From HXMU1428-3 sp965215715 (GTDB lineage Bacteria; Pseudomonadota; Alphaproteobacteria; Rhizobiales; HXMU1428-3), in assembly GCA_965215715.1 (NCBI GenBank), contig OZ244129.1:2294001-2358000 (forward strand): a stretch of 64,000 nt of DNA, written 5' to 3'. Position 1 is the first letter of the stretch; every line of letters starts with the position of its first letter. The translations under genes and the position numbers were made by a program. The notes below the pieces were generated by a model. That model was given only the letters and a program-made list of their open reading frames with translations. It was not told where the DNA came from and ran no database searches. Shown here one piece after another: positions 1 to 8,626 of the stretch.

Positions 1-1936
1 ACAAAACCATATCATACTCTTCAAGCGCTAAATTAGACTGCGTTAATTGGCTAAGCGAATGCACCACATCTGGCTTGTGTCCCAAATGTTCAACTTGGGC
101 TAAAATCGTCTGGGCGACTTCTATAACATCTTCTACAATAAGAATGCGCATTTTCCGCTCATCACTTGCCTGTGCTTTATCTTCCAGTTCTGGGGCCTCA
201 ACAAATATCGGGACTGTATCGTGTTGACAGACACATTGGTCACTTTTACTCGCAGGTAGAAAAACACGTATTGTGGTCCCAACACCAAGTTCAGATTCTA
301 TATCAACTTTACCACCTGAGCGACTGGCAAAACCAGACACCATAGACAGACCAAGCCCGGTGCCGCTTTGGTCCAACTTTGTTGTAAAAAAAGGCGCTTG
401 CACCTTATTGAGGATTTTAGGATTAATCCCAACCCCGCTATCCTTGACACAAAAAACTACAAAGGGGCGATCATTAAACTGCTCGTCAAAAACACTCACT
501 ACAATAGTGCCGCCATCAGGCATCGCATCACGGGCATTGATAATTAAATTTAACAGAGCGGTTTCCAAATGGCTTTGATCCACCTCAACAAAACTTTTGC
601 TATCATTTTGTACATTGATTGTAAAATTGGGGCCTGTAAACCGTTCAGAGAATTGGCGAATATCTTGCACGACGTGGCTTGGATCAACCTGCTTTTCTGA
701 ATAGACATGCCGCCGCGCAATATTCAGCAGTTGATCTGTTAATTTCACCCCGTTCAAAGCACTTTTATAAGCACTCTCTAGCTGACTCTTAATCGGCTCA
801 GAAAGTGTTTTATTTAACAAAACCAATTCAATATTGTTTGAAACAATGGACAATAAATTATTAAAGTCATGGGCAATGCCAGACGACAAGGTGCCGATGG
901 CTTGCATTTTTTGACCTGCAACAGCCTCTTCTAATAACTGCAATTTTTCAGTTATATCGCGAATAACAAATACATAACCAATTCGCTTCAACTGCACGAC
1001 GACGACTTCAAAGTTTCTCTCGTCTTTCCCCTTATAACTTTGGGCTGCTCCATATTGTTCATGATCAACAGTGAGGCCTGGCAACAATTCGAAAATATTT
1101 TGAGGCGTTCCCTCCTTACCCACCACATCACATGTGTGAGTAAATAATTTTTTTAAAGCGGTATTAGAACGAATGATTTGAAAATCATGGTCTGTGACGG
1201 CAATTGCATCGACAATACCTTGAAACGCAGCATTGCGAATTTCATACTCGGTGCGAAACTCTCGGGCGCGATCTTTTAGCTCTTGCAGCAATAAGTCCAA
1301 TTCATCTTTTTGGCTCGAGTTCGGCCGTTCAAATTTATAATGTTCAATCGGCGTTGAAAGACCTAAGGCTTTCGTCAAACTAACAATTGGTTGTATGACC
1401 AAACGGCGATTAACCTTTAAAAGCCCATAAGCAATAATCAAAATTCCAAATAGATGCGGTAAAAACGAAAATAATATCGACAAGAGTTCATCAGGCACAA
1501 ACCCCTTTGGCACAAAACAAACTTCAAGACGACCAGAGCCAAGCCTTTGGCCTGCAATTGTTTGCTCACTAAAATCGCGCTCAATGAGTTTGCTACAGGT
1601 GTAGGGAAAAGGCGCTTTGTTTTTTGCCTCGTCTTGAGACTTTGCAAGATCCAAAAAGTCAGAGTGAATGGCGGCATAAACCACCTCGGGGCGCAACACC
1701 AATGAAGACAATAAGGTATTTAACGCCAAATCATTATTTTGCCAAAGGTTCTGAATGATCGTCGGCTCAAGGGCACGAAGCAAGCTTTCCAATTCTTCTT
1801 CTTGCGCTTTGTCACGAGCGGAAAAATTAATGAAAAGCTGAAAGATAAAGGAAAAAAGAGTGACAACCAGAACAAGCCATAAACTATAAATGAAAATTCT
1901 TTTTCCAAGAATGCCTTCTGTAAGCCGACGAACCAT
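1..1936 (-). CDS. Hybrid sensor histidine kinase with receiver domain, C-terminus cut by window edge
   Basis: Membrane sensor kinase that should autophosphorylate on His and pass phosphate to its own receiver domain. Reading leftward from the ATG at 1936, two membrane segments (about residues 12-33 and 165-187) bracket a periplasmic part. A PAS-like segment (about 230-330) follows, then the H-box SGIAHDFNNLL (His about 356), an N-box with LINARDAMPDGG, G-boxes KDSGVGI and TGLGLSMV, and a receiver beginning ILIVEDVIEVA (about residue 596). The frame is open to base 1, so the phosphoacceptor Asp and the C-terminus lie outside the window. The HDFNN H-box and fused receiver are typical of alphaproteobacterial hybrid kinases. 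The ligand is unknown. It faces away from ribF with about 210 bases between their ends. Confidence 0.88.
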   Translation of the reverse strand, partial: MVRRLTEGILGKRIFIYSLWLVLVVTLFSFIFQLFINFSARDKAQEEELESLLRALEPTIIQNLWQNNDLALNTLLSSLVLRPEVVYAAIHSDFLDLAKSQDEAKNKAPFPYTCSKLIERDFSEQTIAGQRLGSGRLEVCFVPKGFVPDELLSILFSFLPHLFGILIIAYGLLKVNRRLVIQPIVSLTKALGLSTPIEHYKFERPNSSQKDELDLLLQELKDRAREFRTEYEIRNAAFQGIVDAIAVTDHDFQIIRSNTALKKLFTHTCDVVGKEGTPQNIFELLPGLTVDHEQYGAAQSYKGKDERNFEVVVVQLKRIGYVFVIRDITEKLQLLEEAVAGQKMQAIGTLSSGIAHDFNNLLSIVSNNIELVLLNKTLSEPIKSQLESAYKSALNGVKLTDQLLNIARRHVYSEKQVDPSHVVQDIRQFSERFTGPNFTINVQNDSKSFVEVDQSHLETALLNLIINARDAMPDGGTIVVSVFDEQFNDRPFVVFCVKDSGVGINPKILNKVQAPFFTTKLDQSGTGLGLSMVSGFASRSGGKVDIESELGVGTTIRVFLPASKSDQCVCQHDTVPIFVEAPELEDKAQASDERKMRILIVEDVIEVAQTILAQVEHLGHKPDVVHSLSQLTQSNLALEEYDMVL

Positions 1937-2146
1937 AAAAACCCTAAGACCGAAACCATAATGAAAGATTTCAACAAAAGACAAATAATATTAAAAAGAT
2001 ATATTATTTCATTCAATCTTTGAGGTAAAGACGATAAATCAAAAGATACAGTGATAAAGCTATATTTTATAAAGCCTTAAAGTATTTCTGAAATAAAGGG
2101 ACTTATATGTTGGTTTGAATGTTGCCATAAACGTTTTAAATAAATT

Positions 2147-3073
2147 TTATTGTGAAGCTAATAACCTTTTTATCGCAACGCAGTCTTCATTCATTTGCGC
2201 TTTAAGATCCTCTAAAGTTTCAAATTTCATATCTGCGCGCACAAACTCTACAAATTCAACGGTGATTTGTTTGCCGTACAAATCACCTTCATAATCGAAC
2301 AAAAACACCTCTAATACGGCTGCATCATTATCAAAACTGGGTCGTTTGCCAAAATAAGCCGCCGCCTGGTAGCGCCCACCGTCAAACTCAACAAAAGCGG
2401 CATAAACGCCGTGATGTAAATGACACCCTGGTGGCAAGGTAATATTGGCTGTTGGAAAGCCAAGCCCCTCGCCGCGCCCAGCGCCGGAAATAACCGCCCC
2501 ATCAACCTGCCAATTGCGCCCTAAGATTTGTGCTGCACGGGCCACTTGGCCTTCCTCCAAAGCGTCTCGCACAGATGTAGAGGAATAAATTAAACCGCCC
2601 TTACCAGATGGTTCCACCACATCAACGCCAAAGCCATGGACCTTGCCCAGCTCTTTCATCAATTGAGGGTTGCCCCCCCGTTTGGCACCGAAAAAGAAAT
2701 CATAGCCGATAACCACATGGGACACACCCAAACCTTCTACCAAAACTTGTTGCACAAAATTATCAGCGCTCATGGCAGCAAGTGTGCCATCAAATGTTTG
2801 CTCGACACTAAAATCAAGGCCTAACTGTTCAAAGATGGCTTGTTTTTGGCGTTGATTGGTCAACATAAACAATGGCGTATCGGGTGAAAAAAACTGTCTT
2901 GGATGAGGGTTAAAAAACATCACCCCTGCGGGAACCTTGTTTTTTTTTGCAATATCTAGGCCCGTGTTTAAAACAGCCCTGTGGCCTAGATGCACTCCGT
3001 CAAAATTACCAATGGCAACAACAGCCCCTGTGAGCTCTTGAGGATGGTCTTGGTAAGAAAAAAATTGTTGCAT
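2147..3073 (-). CDS. ribF: Bifunctional riboflavin kinase / FAD synthetase RibF
   Basis: Cytosolic enzyme that phosphorylates riboflavin to FMN and adenylylates FMN to FAD. The 308 residues match the usual bacterial length. The N-terminal nucleotidyltransferase half shows AIGNFDGVHLGH (the HxGH nucleotide-binding motif, residues about 21-32) and FFNPHPRQFF. The C-terminal kinase half shows GRGEGLGFPTAN (the GxxLGFPTAN flavokinase motif, about 200-211) and HHGVYAAF. It lies 58 bases upstream-to-downstream from the MaoC-like gene on the same strand and could be co-transcribed with it. In many Hyphomicrobiales ribF sits beside a HAD-IIA hydrolase, and such a gene occurs about 2 kb away here. Confidence 0.97.
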   Translation of the reverse strand: MQQFFSYQDHPQELTGAVVAIGNFDGVHLGHRAVLNTGLDIAKKNKVPAGVMFFNPHPRQFFSPDTPLFMLTNQRQKQAIFEQLGLDFSVEQTFDGTLAAMSADNFVQQVLVEGLGVSHVVIGYDFFFGAKRGGNPQLMKELGKVHGFGVDVVEPSGKGGLIYSSTSVRDALEEGQVARAAQILGRNWQVDGAVISGAGRGEGLGFPTANITLPPGCHLHHGVYAAFVEFDGGRYQAAAYFGKRPSFDNDAAVLEVFLFDYEGDLYGKQITVEFVEFVRADMKFETLEDLKAQMNEDCVAIKRLLASQ

Positions 3074-3131
3074 TTAAAATGGCCCCATTCGGTTTATTCG
3101 CCATGAGGTATAAGGGGCCAAAGCTTAAGGC

Positions 3132-3572
3132 TCAAGCTTTTTCATTAGAGGGCACCATCATCATGGCTTGCCCTCCCATCACCACACGGCCCTTTACCGT
3201 GCAAGAACAGCTCAAGGTCACGACCCGGCGGTGCCAATTGATCTTTTCAACCTTCACACTGGCTGTGACCACATCGCCAATGCGCACAGGAGCTCGAAAC
3301 ACCAAATCTTGGTGCAAATAAATGCTGCCAGCGCCTGGTAATCTGGTGCCCAATACGGTTGAAACAAAGCTTGCTGTTAATAACCCGTGGGCGATACGGC
3401 CCTTAAACCGGGTTTGTTTTGCAAACTCTTCATCCATATGTACCGGATTTGTATCTCCAGAGACTTGCGCAAATTTGACAATTAAATCTTCGCTCACTTC
3501 TCGTTCAAAAGAAGCTTCCATACCAAGCTTCAAGTCCTCAATATAGTAACTGCGCATTTCATCTGATTCCAT
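3132..3572 (-). CDS. MaoC-like (R)-specific enoyl-CoA hydratase
   Basis: Single hot-dog-fold hydratase that likely adds water to a trans-2-enoyl-CoA to give the (R)-3-hydroxyacyl-CoA. The hydratase-2 signature is clear: SGDTNPVHMDEEFAKQTRF followed by GRIAHGLL, with the catalytic Asp and His in DTNPVH. At 146 residues it is a stand-alone PhaJ-type protein rather than a domain of a larger enzyme. A second possible start lies five codons downstream (MRSYYIEDL), where the family homology begins. No acyl-chain specificity can be read from the sequence. PhaJ links beta-oxidation to polyhydroxyalkanoate synthesis in many alphaproteobacteria, but no pha genes are in view. Confidence 0.9.
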   Translation of the reverse strand: MESDEMRSYYIEDLKLGMEASFEREVSEDLIVKFAQVSGDTNPVHMDEEFAKQTRFKGRIAHGLLTASFVSTVLGTRLPGAGSIYLHQDLVFRAPVRIGDVVTASVKVEKINWHRRVVTLSCSCTVKGRVVMGGQAMMMVPSNEKA

Positions 3573-3974
3573 GCGAAAATCCCCTTTAAGCTTTAAGCCA
3601 AATGCACCTGCTTATCGATAATAAAACACAAGGTTTATGACTATAAATTTAATGTTTATCTTATCACCGTGGTGCAACATATAGCCTTGGGACACCCTTG
3701 AATATTATCCCATATGATGAAATTCATCACAGATGAGAAAAAAAGCACAGCCATAAAACATTGATTAAAAAAGCAATATCTTCAAAAAAACACTCTTTTT
3801 TAGATAATTTTTAGCGGTAGACTCCCTTTCATTAACCTTATTTTTAAACCCTGAAGCTAATGTGGTGAATGAATTGGACGTGTAAACCCGTTTGGTGAGC
3901 ACAATGTCCATGGTGAGTTTTGGCCTTTATTAAAGGTCGTAATGCGTAACACAATAGGGGAAATGGAGAGCGTA
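3573..3974. other. Intergenic region between divergent maoC-like gene and cheY
   Basis: About 400 AT-rich bases lie between two divergently transcribed genes, so promoters for both should be here. A T/A-rich stretch around 3770-3840 is the most promoter-like part. No open frame, repeat or convincing palindrome was found. Confidence 0.5.
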
Positions 3975-4358
3975 ATGGCAATTGATCTTCAAATGCCAGT
4001 TCTGGTGGTCGATGATTATAAAACTATGATCAGAATCATCCGGAACCTGTTAAAACAACTGGGATTCAGCGACATTGACGATGCCGCGGATGGTACTGAA
4101 GCATTAGAAAAAATGCGGGCAAGGTCTTATGGTTTGGTTATTTCTGACTGGAATATGGAACCAATGACAGGTTATGAGCTTTTAAAAGAAGTTCGCTCTG
4201 ACGAAACGCTAATGAGAACACCATTTATTATGGTAACGGCTGAGTCAAAAACTGAGAACGTGATTGCTGCTAAAAAAGCTGGTGTGAACAATTATATTGT
4301 TAAGCCGTTTAATGCCGCTACACTCAGCGCCAAAATTAACGCCGTGTTTGGCGAGTAA
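3975..4358 (+). CDS. cheY: CheY-type single-domain chemotaxis response regulator
   Basis: Stand-alone receiver that, when phosphorylated by CheA, normally binds the flagellar switch protein FliM. From the chosen ATG the protein has 127 residues, the usual CheY length. The acidic pair D13-D14 (VVDDYKT), phosphoacceptor D58 (ISDWNMEPMTG), T88 (MVTAES) and K110 (IVKPF) are all present. This start is preferred because GGAGAG lies just upstream. An ATG 11 codons earlier would add residues not typical of the family. A hairpin separates it from the cheZ-like gene downstream, so the two are probably in one transcript with reduced read-through. Confidence 0.92.
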   Translation: MAIDLQMPVLVVDDYKTMIRIIRNLLKQLGFSDIDDAADGTEALEKMRARSYGLVISDWNMEPMTGYELLKEVRSDETLMRTPFIMVTAESKTENVIAAKKAGVNNYIVKPFNAATLSAKINAVFGE

Positions 4359-4370
4359 TTTTGTCAGTTT

Positions 4371-4405
4371 GAAAGAAAATGGGAGACAAACTCCCTTTTT
4401 CTTTC
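4371..4405 (+). terminator. Hairpin between cheY and cheZ-like gene (attenuator or terminator)
   Basis: GAAAGAAAATGGGAG pairs with CTCCCTTTTTCTTTC around an ACAAA loop. The G/C-rich core is only five pairs, the rest is A/T, and no clean T-run follows. It may be a partial terminator or an mRNA-processing or stability element. Confidence 0.5.
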
Positions 4406-4443
4406 ACTTAATCTGCAAAAGTATCAAGTAGCAGGAGACATTA

Positions 4444-5112
4444 ATGGCAAAAGCAAGCAATGCCGTGCCAGCAATCCATTGCCAAGATGAGGCAGTGGAA
4501 AGCGCCAATGACGACCAAGCAGCCGGCAATGACCCAATATCATTAACTGAGGTTTTGCACCTGGCCCAATCATCGGTCGAGACCTTAAAAAACTTTCTTC
4601 ATCAAATCGATAATACTGTTGGCAATGATTTTCATGACATCATGACCAAAATCAGCCAAACCCGGGAAGACATGGTTCATCTTAACATTAAGAGTGAAGA
4701 TGATTGCCCCATCGCTGATGCAGAAAATGAGCTTAAAATGGTGGTTAAAGCAACAGAGGATGCGACCAATCGCATTATGGGCTCTGCTGAAACCATTATG
4801 ACAGCAGACCCCAAAGATACCGCCAACTATCATCGTGTGGTTGAGCAAAATATCATGGAAATTTTTGAGGCCTGCTCGTTCCAGGACATTACAGGACAAC
4901 GCATCAACCGGGTTGTTGAAACATTGGAATTTGTTGACTTTCGCATTCACAAAATCGCTCGCCTGTTGGGCATTGAGGATGAGTTTGGTAAACGCGACTT
5001 TGATGAAGAAGCTTTTCATGAAAGACGAAAACGCAAAGAAAACCTTATTCTTCATGGGCCGCAAGACACTGAGCAAGCCGTTAGCCAGGATGCCATTGAC
5101 GATCTGTTTTAA
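4444..5112 (+). CDS. CheZ-like protein phosphatase (CheY-P dephosphorylation)
   Basis: Predicted CheY-phosphate phosphatase acting in the cytoplasm on the product of the preceding gene. The diagnostic CheZ helix is present as FQDITGQRINRVVETLEF (residues 146-163), with the catalytic-type Gln at 147. The region 35-175 is largely helical and contains no other recognisable domain. The last residues, SQDAIDDLF, resemble the C-terminal CheY-binding tail of CheZ and the FliM N-terminal peptide. At 222 residues it is close to gammaproteobacterial CheZ (about 214), although overall similarity looks low. It begins with ATG after an AGGAG site at 4433-4437. Position directly after cheY supports the role. 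Confidence 0.8.
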   Translation: MAKASNAVPAIHCQDEAVESANDDQAAGNDPISLTEVLHLAQSSVETLKNFLHQIDNTVGNDFHDIMTKISQTREDMVHLNIKSEDDCPIADAENELKMVVKATEDATNRIMGSAETIMTADPKDTANYHRVVEQNIMEIFEACSFQDITGQRINRVVETLEFVDFRIHKIARLLGIEDEFGKRDFDEEAFHERRKRKENLILHGPQDTEQAVSQDAIDDLF

Positions 5113-5114
5113 TA

Positions 5115-5157
5115 AAAACTTCCGCATGTGTTGAGACACTTTGCGGAAGTTTTTCTT
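5115..5157 (+). terminator. Rho-independent terminator after the cheZ-like gene
   Basis: A 12-base stem, AAAACTTCCGCA with TGCGGAAGTTTT, is followed by TTTCTTT. It starts three bases after the stop codon. Confidence 0.85.
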
Positions 5158-5200
5158 TATAATGATCTTTTGCCTTTGAACAAAAGGCGATTTACCTTAT

Positions 5201-6049
5201 CTAGCCCCAGCTTAATCTTGATAGAGCGCCTATAGGCGTGCCCTTTAACGGGGCAAATAAAGAGGCCAATTGGTCTTGGTGCAAAATTCCCCCTTCAATG
5301 TGAAGTTGACTGGCAACAAATAATGCATCCAGTTTGGCCGCAAAGGCGCCTGGCATATCCGTTTTTAATCCATCGCCAATACAAAGAATGCGAGACCGTT
5401 CAATCACTTTGTTTGATAATGAGCTCAGTTTTTTTTCAGCCAATTCATAAATTGGCAAATAAGGCTTGCCAGCGTAAAGCACTGTGCCGCCCATTTCTTC
5501 ATACAGCTTGGCTAGAGCCCCGGCGCAATAAACCAGCCGATCACCGCGCTCGACCATCAAATCGGGATTGGCACAAATCATTTTTAATCCTTGAGGGACG
5601 AGCGCTTCAAACATTTCACGGTAATCATCTGGTGTTTCTATATCATCGTCGATTAATCCAGTTAATAAAATCAGTTCAGCTTTTTCCAAACTCACAGGCT
5701 CAATGCCAGCTTGTTCTATCACCGGATAATCGCGGCCTGGGCCTATATGATGAATGGCTAGCCCTTTCTGTTTTGCGATTAAATGTTGTGCCACGTCACC
5801 AGACGAGACAATGCCATCATAACAATCATCAGGCACACCAAAGTCAGATAGTTGTGCCGCAACTGAGCCCGCCGGGCGCGGCGCGTTGGTTAGTAAAATA
5901 ACCTTGCCCCCTTGCGCTTGAAAAGCCCTGCAGGCTTCAATGGCCTCCTGAAAACCGGTTTGGCCATTGTGCATCACCCCCCAAATGTCACAAAACCAAG
6001 CGTCATACCTTTGTGCTAGCGGGGCTATAGAAGATAAAAGAGGGATCAT
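5201..6049 (-). CDS. HAD-IIA family hydrolase (TIGR01459-like)
   Basis: Cytosolic HAD-superfamily phosphatase of the NagD/HAD-IIA group, alphaproteobacterial subgroup. The nucleophile motif is in FCDIWGVMHNG, motif II in LLTNAPRP, the lysine motif in YAGKPYLPIY, and motif IV in CIGDGLKTDMPGA. The length of about 282 residues is normal. The start chosen is ATG ATC CCT because GGAG precedes it by six bases. Two more upstream Met codons (6085 and 6061) lack a good binding site. The physiological substrate is unknown. These genes commonly neighbour ribF in Hyphomicrobiales, and here the chemotaxis pair separates them. Confidence 0.85.
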   Translation of the reverse strand: MIPLLSSIAPLAQRYDAWFCDIWGVMHNGQTGFQEAIEACRAFQAQGGKVILLTNAPRPAGSVAAQLSDFGVPDDCYDGIVSSGDVAQHLIAKQKGLAIHHIGPGRDYPVIEQAGIEPVSLEKAELILLTGLIDDDIETPDDYREMFEALVPQGLKMICANPDLMVERGDRLVYCAGALAKLYEEMGGTVLYAGKPYLPIYELAEKKLSSLSNKVIERSRILCIGDGLKTDMPGAFAAKLDALFVASQLHIEGGILHQDQLASLFAPLKGTPIGALSRLSWG

Positions 6050-6171
6050 ACAAAACTCCATGATGACAAGCTGTCGGCTCCTCATGACAAAAAACCCAAC
6101 AGATTACAAGTCCTTAATTGAAAAGAAAAAAAGATAGCCCTCATTACTCATGGTTTAAGGCTTTGGCTCTT

Positions 6172-6456
6172 AAAGCGTTTCATTTTCTCTGGCGCTTTCG
6201 TATGCTCACCAGCATCCGCGCCATACCAAAACCGGTGTCCACTTTTGGGTGAAACGCTCTCTTTTTCCTGAAGCGTTTCATTTTCTCTGGCGCTTTAGCA
6301 TGCCCACCAGCATCCGCGCTATTCCCAAAACCGGTGCCCACTTTTGGGTGAAACGCTCTCTTTTTCCTGAAGCGTTTCATTTTCTCTGGCGCTTTAGCAT
6401 GCCCACCAGCATCCGCGCTATTCCCAAAACCGGTGCCCACTTTTGGGTGAAACGCT
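6172..6456. repeat. Three tandem copies of a ~98 bp palindromic intergenic element
   Basis: Three head-to-tail units start near 6175, 6273 and 6372 (period 98-99). Each begins GCGTTTCATTTTCTCTGGCG and ends CCACTTTTGGGTGAAACGC, so every unit has inverted ends and can fold back. Copies two and three are nearly identical, while copy one has several substitutions. The core AAAACCGGTGCCCACTTTTG is the kind of sequence dispersed through Hyphomicrobiales genomes as RIME-like elements. The array ends three bases before the stop codon of the EAL gene and could act as its terminator. Confidence 0.85.
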
Positions 6457-8151
6457 CTAGGCCACGTCAGCTGCTTGTTGTTCAAACACTTCTGGGCGCA
6501 CAGGCTTGGGCTCACAGAACAATAGGCCTTGGGCGTAATTGACATTATAGTCTCGCAACTGGCGCACAATGGACTCGCGCTCTATCTGGTCGACAATCAT
6601 GGTGATATTTAAGCGGTTTAAATAGGGGTCTAAATCAGCTGGATGAATTTCAGCCCCTAGATTTCCAGCGTTGCCCAATAATAAAGACGAATTTAGTTTT
6701 ATATAGGCAAAATTCATCTGCGCTAAGGCTTTAAAGTCAATATCAAGCCGCTCAATATGATCCATAGAAAAACGAAAGCCCAAATCTGCAATGGCTTTTA
6801 ATCTTTCATAATCATAGGGCTCCATAGCCTCGACGCTTTCTTGAGAAAATTCGAACGCCAAATGGGCACTTAGCCACTTGTTGGCTTCCATAAAGTCCAT
6901 AAATTCTGCAAAAAAATCAGCGTCACGCAAAGAACTCATCGCTAGATTGCAAAAGACAACCTTGCCTTTGCCACGTGAAACCAATCGCTCAATGACCTGG
7001 ACGGTACGCAAGATCATTTGATTGTCAATCAATGGCATCAAGCCGGCCATATCTGCAATGGTCACAAAATCGCGCGGTAATAAAAGCTGACCTAACTCAT
7101 TGCGCAAACGTGAAAACGCCTCATAAAAAACCAATTCACGCTCAGGCAAGCTAACAATGGGCTGCATATAAAGCTCAATCCGATTGTCTTGGATGGCTTC
7201 ATTTACTGCCACCAATAAGGCTTCTTGAGACAAACTTGTTTTTTCTTCATTTTTAGTCTCGGTAGCGTTCGGCTCTGGCAGATTTTTTTCACTTTTCTCT
7301 TGGCTTTTGGGGGCTTCAAGTGTCGTTTTGCTAATGTCTGTATTCTTTGGCTGTTCTAATTCATTCGCTTTGAAGGTTAATTCTGGCAAAGATAAGTGTG
7401 TCGGGATGCCATCATCGCCCTCGATCTGTTTCATAATTGGCAAACGCTTTAACCCTTCAATCACGGTCAAAGCTTTTTTAGCAAATGGTGCACTTTGGCC
7501 TTGTTGATCTGAGGCGGGTAAAGCAACGTCAAATTTTTGAACGATCAATTCTAAAACGTCTAATTCAGCTTTAACAAGATAGAGTTGCTGGCGTGAATTT
7601 TCATCTACTTGGCCTTCAACCCGATCAATATGCGCACTTAAACGGACCAAATCGCCCTCAATATCAGAAAGTCGCTGTTCTTGATCGGCTAGATCTTGTT
7701 GTGAAAGTTGGTCCTTTTTTTCCTTGCCCAGCTTGTAAAGGACTTTTAACCGATGATCATATTGATCCATGCGTTTAACAATGACCCCAATTGCGTTTTC
7801 TAGCGCGTTCTGGCCGGTTAGCAATTCGTTGTGCCCTTCAGCCAGCAGGTCTGTTATTTCTGTTTCTTTTTTTAAATGAGACACGTCTTGAGATAGACTG
7901 TTTAATTGTTCATCGATCACACGTTTTAATCTCATCCGCGTGATCAAAAAATGAGCCGACAATAACCATACAAACAAACCAGCGCCCACACTAAGTGCTG
8001 GCACGAACCCAAATCCGGCTTGTACATACAAGCCGAGAGCCACAGCACTGCCTGTTAGGGCAACAACTCCTGTTACCAAAACATCTAGAAATACGCTGAC
8101 ATGCCTTGTTGAGGGGCCAGCCACATTTTTTTTGCTCTGATTTGCGGCCAT
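6457..8151 (-). CDS. Membrane-anchored degenerate EAL-domain protein
   Basis: Predicted c-di-GMP-related regulator of 564 residues, probably a binding or regulatory protein rather than an active phosphodiesterase. The N-terminus has two hydrophobic segments (about 25-45 and 49-67). A charged coiled-coil region (about 75-200) and a Lys/Glu/Pro-rich linker (about 260-315) follow, then an EAL fold (about 320-555). The first Glu (FYEAFSR) and the Asn (FCNLAMSS) are kept. The DDFG loop reads FSMDHIERLD, the usual Lys-x-Asp reads IKLNSS, and the late Glu region reads IVDQIERE, so several metal ligands are missing. The final residues lie against a triple palindromic repeat. Confidence 0.85.
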   Translation of the reverse strand: MAANQSKKNVAGPSTRHVSVFLDVLVTGVVALTGSAVALGLYVQAGFGFVPALSVGAGLFVWLLSAHFLITRMRLKRVIDEQLNSLSQDVSHLKKETEITDLLAEGHNELLTGQNALENAIGVIVKRMDQYDHRLKVLYKLGKEKKDQLSQQDLADQEQRLSDIEGDLVRLSAHIDRVEGQVDENSRQQLYLVKAELDVLELIVQKFDVALPASDQQGQSAPFAKKALTVIEGLKRLPIMKQIEGDDGIPTHLSLPELTFKANELEQPKNTDISKTTLEAPKSQEKSEKNLPEPNATETKNEEKTSLSQEALLVAVNEAIQDNRIELYMQPIVSLPERELVFYEAFSRLRNELGQLLLPRDFVTIADMAGLMPLIDNQMILRTVQVIERLVSRGKGKVVFCNLAMSSLRDADFFAEFMDFMEANKWLSAHLAFEFSQESVEAMEPYDYERLKAIADLGFRFSMDHIERLDIDFKALAQMNFAYIKLNSSLLLGNAGNLGAEIHPADLDPYLNRLNITMIVDQIERESIVRQLRDYNVNYAQGLLFCEPKPVRPEVFEQQAADVA

Positions 8152-8626
8152 TTTTGTTAACGATGCCTTTTGGTTAAAAATATCAAGCGAATCTGAATGG
8201 CTAAGCTTCTCCCCTTAAAGTTAAAATCGCAAGGCCATAGACTATTTTATCCATAGTTGGTTGTCTTTTTCTCAAGAAACCAGGCATGAAAAGCCTGTTG
8301 AGTTGCAATTATTGCTAACATTAACGCGATGATCAAAATCTCATTGTCTTCACGTGGATGTTATAAGGCCACGTTAAAACGTGAACAGGCTAGCCAACTT
8401 GTAATGCTATAGTGACTTTTATTGGCGTTATACTGTTCGTTCCCTCGCGAACACGCCAACCAACCACAAAGCTGCAGGCCATCGCTCCCGATATGGTCTG
8501 CAGCATTTTACCAAAGCCATTTGCCGCCCTTTACCTGCGCTTATATGGACATTTCAAGTAAGCATAAAATGTAAAAAAACTGTCAGATGCTTGGCAAAGC
8601 GTTTCACCAGGCGTAAACATTTGACT
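8152..8626. other. Intergenic region with a strong hairpin; possible small RNA
   Basis: This 475-base divergent region carries promoters for the EAL gene and the kinase. Two adjacent foldback sequences stand out: GTTCG/CGAAC around 8448-8465, and GCTGCAGGCCAT/ATGGTCTGCAGC at 8471-8504 (12 bp with one G-T pair) followed by ATTTTA. They could be the body and 3' end of a small RNA on the plus strand or a leader structure. No RNA family was recognised, and GGAAGCAGC of SRP RNA is absent. Confidence 0.35.

Noticed and set aside
1720..2016. 98-codon frame overlapping the start of the hybrid kinase
   Set aside because: It shares the DNA of the kinase's first membrane helix in another frame. The kinase frame carries all motifs.
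6172..6456. CRISPR-like array
   Set aside because: Only three units, directly adjacent without unique spacers, each far longer than a CRISPR repeat.
6180..6569. Open frames of about 100-130 codons through the triple repeat on both strands
   Set aside because: They exist only because a 98-99 base repeat keeps roughly the same frame. They have repeat-translated sequence and no ribosome site.
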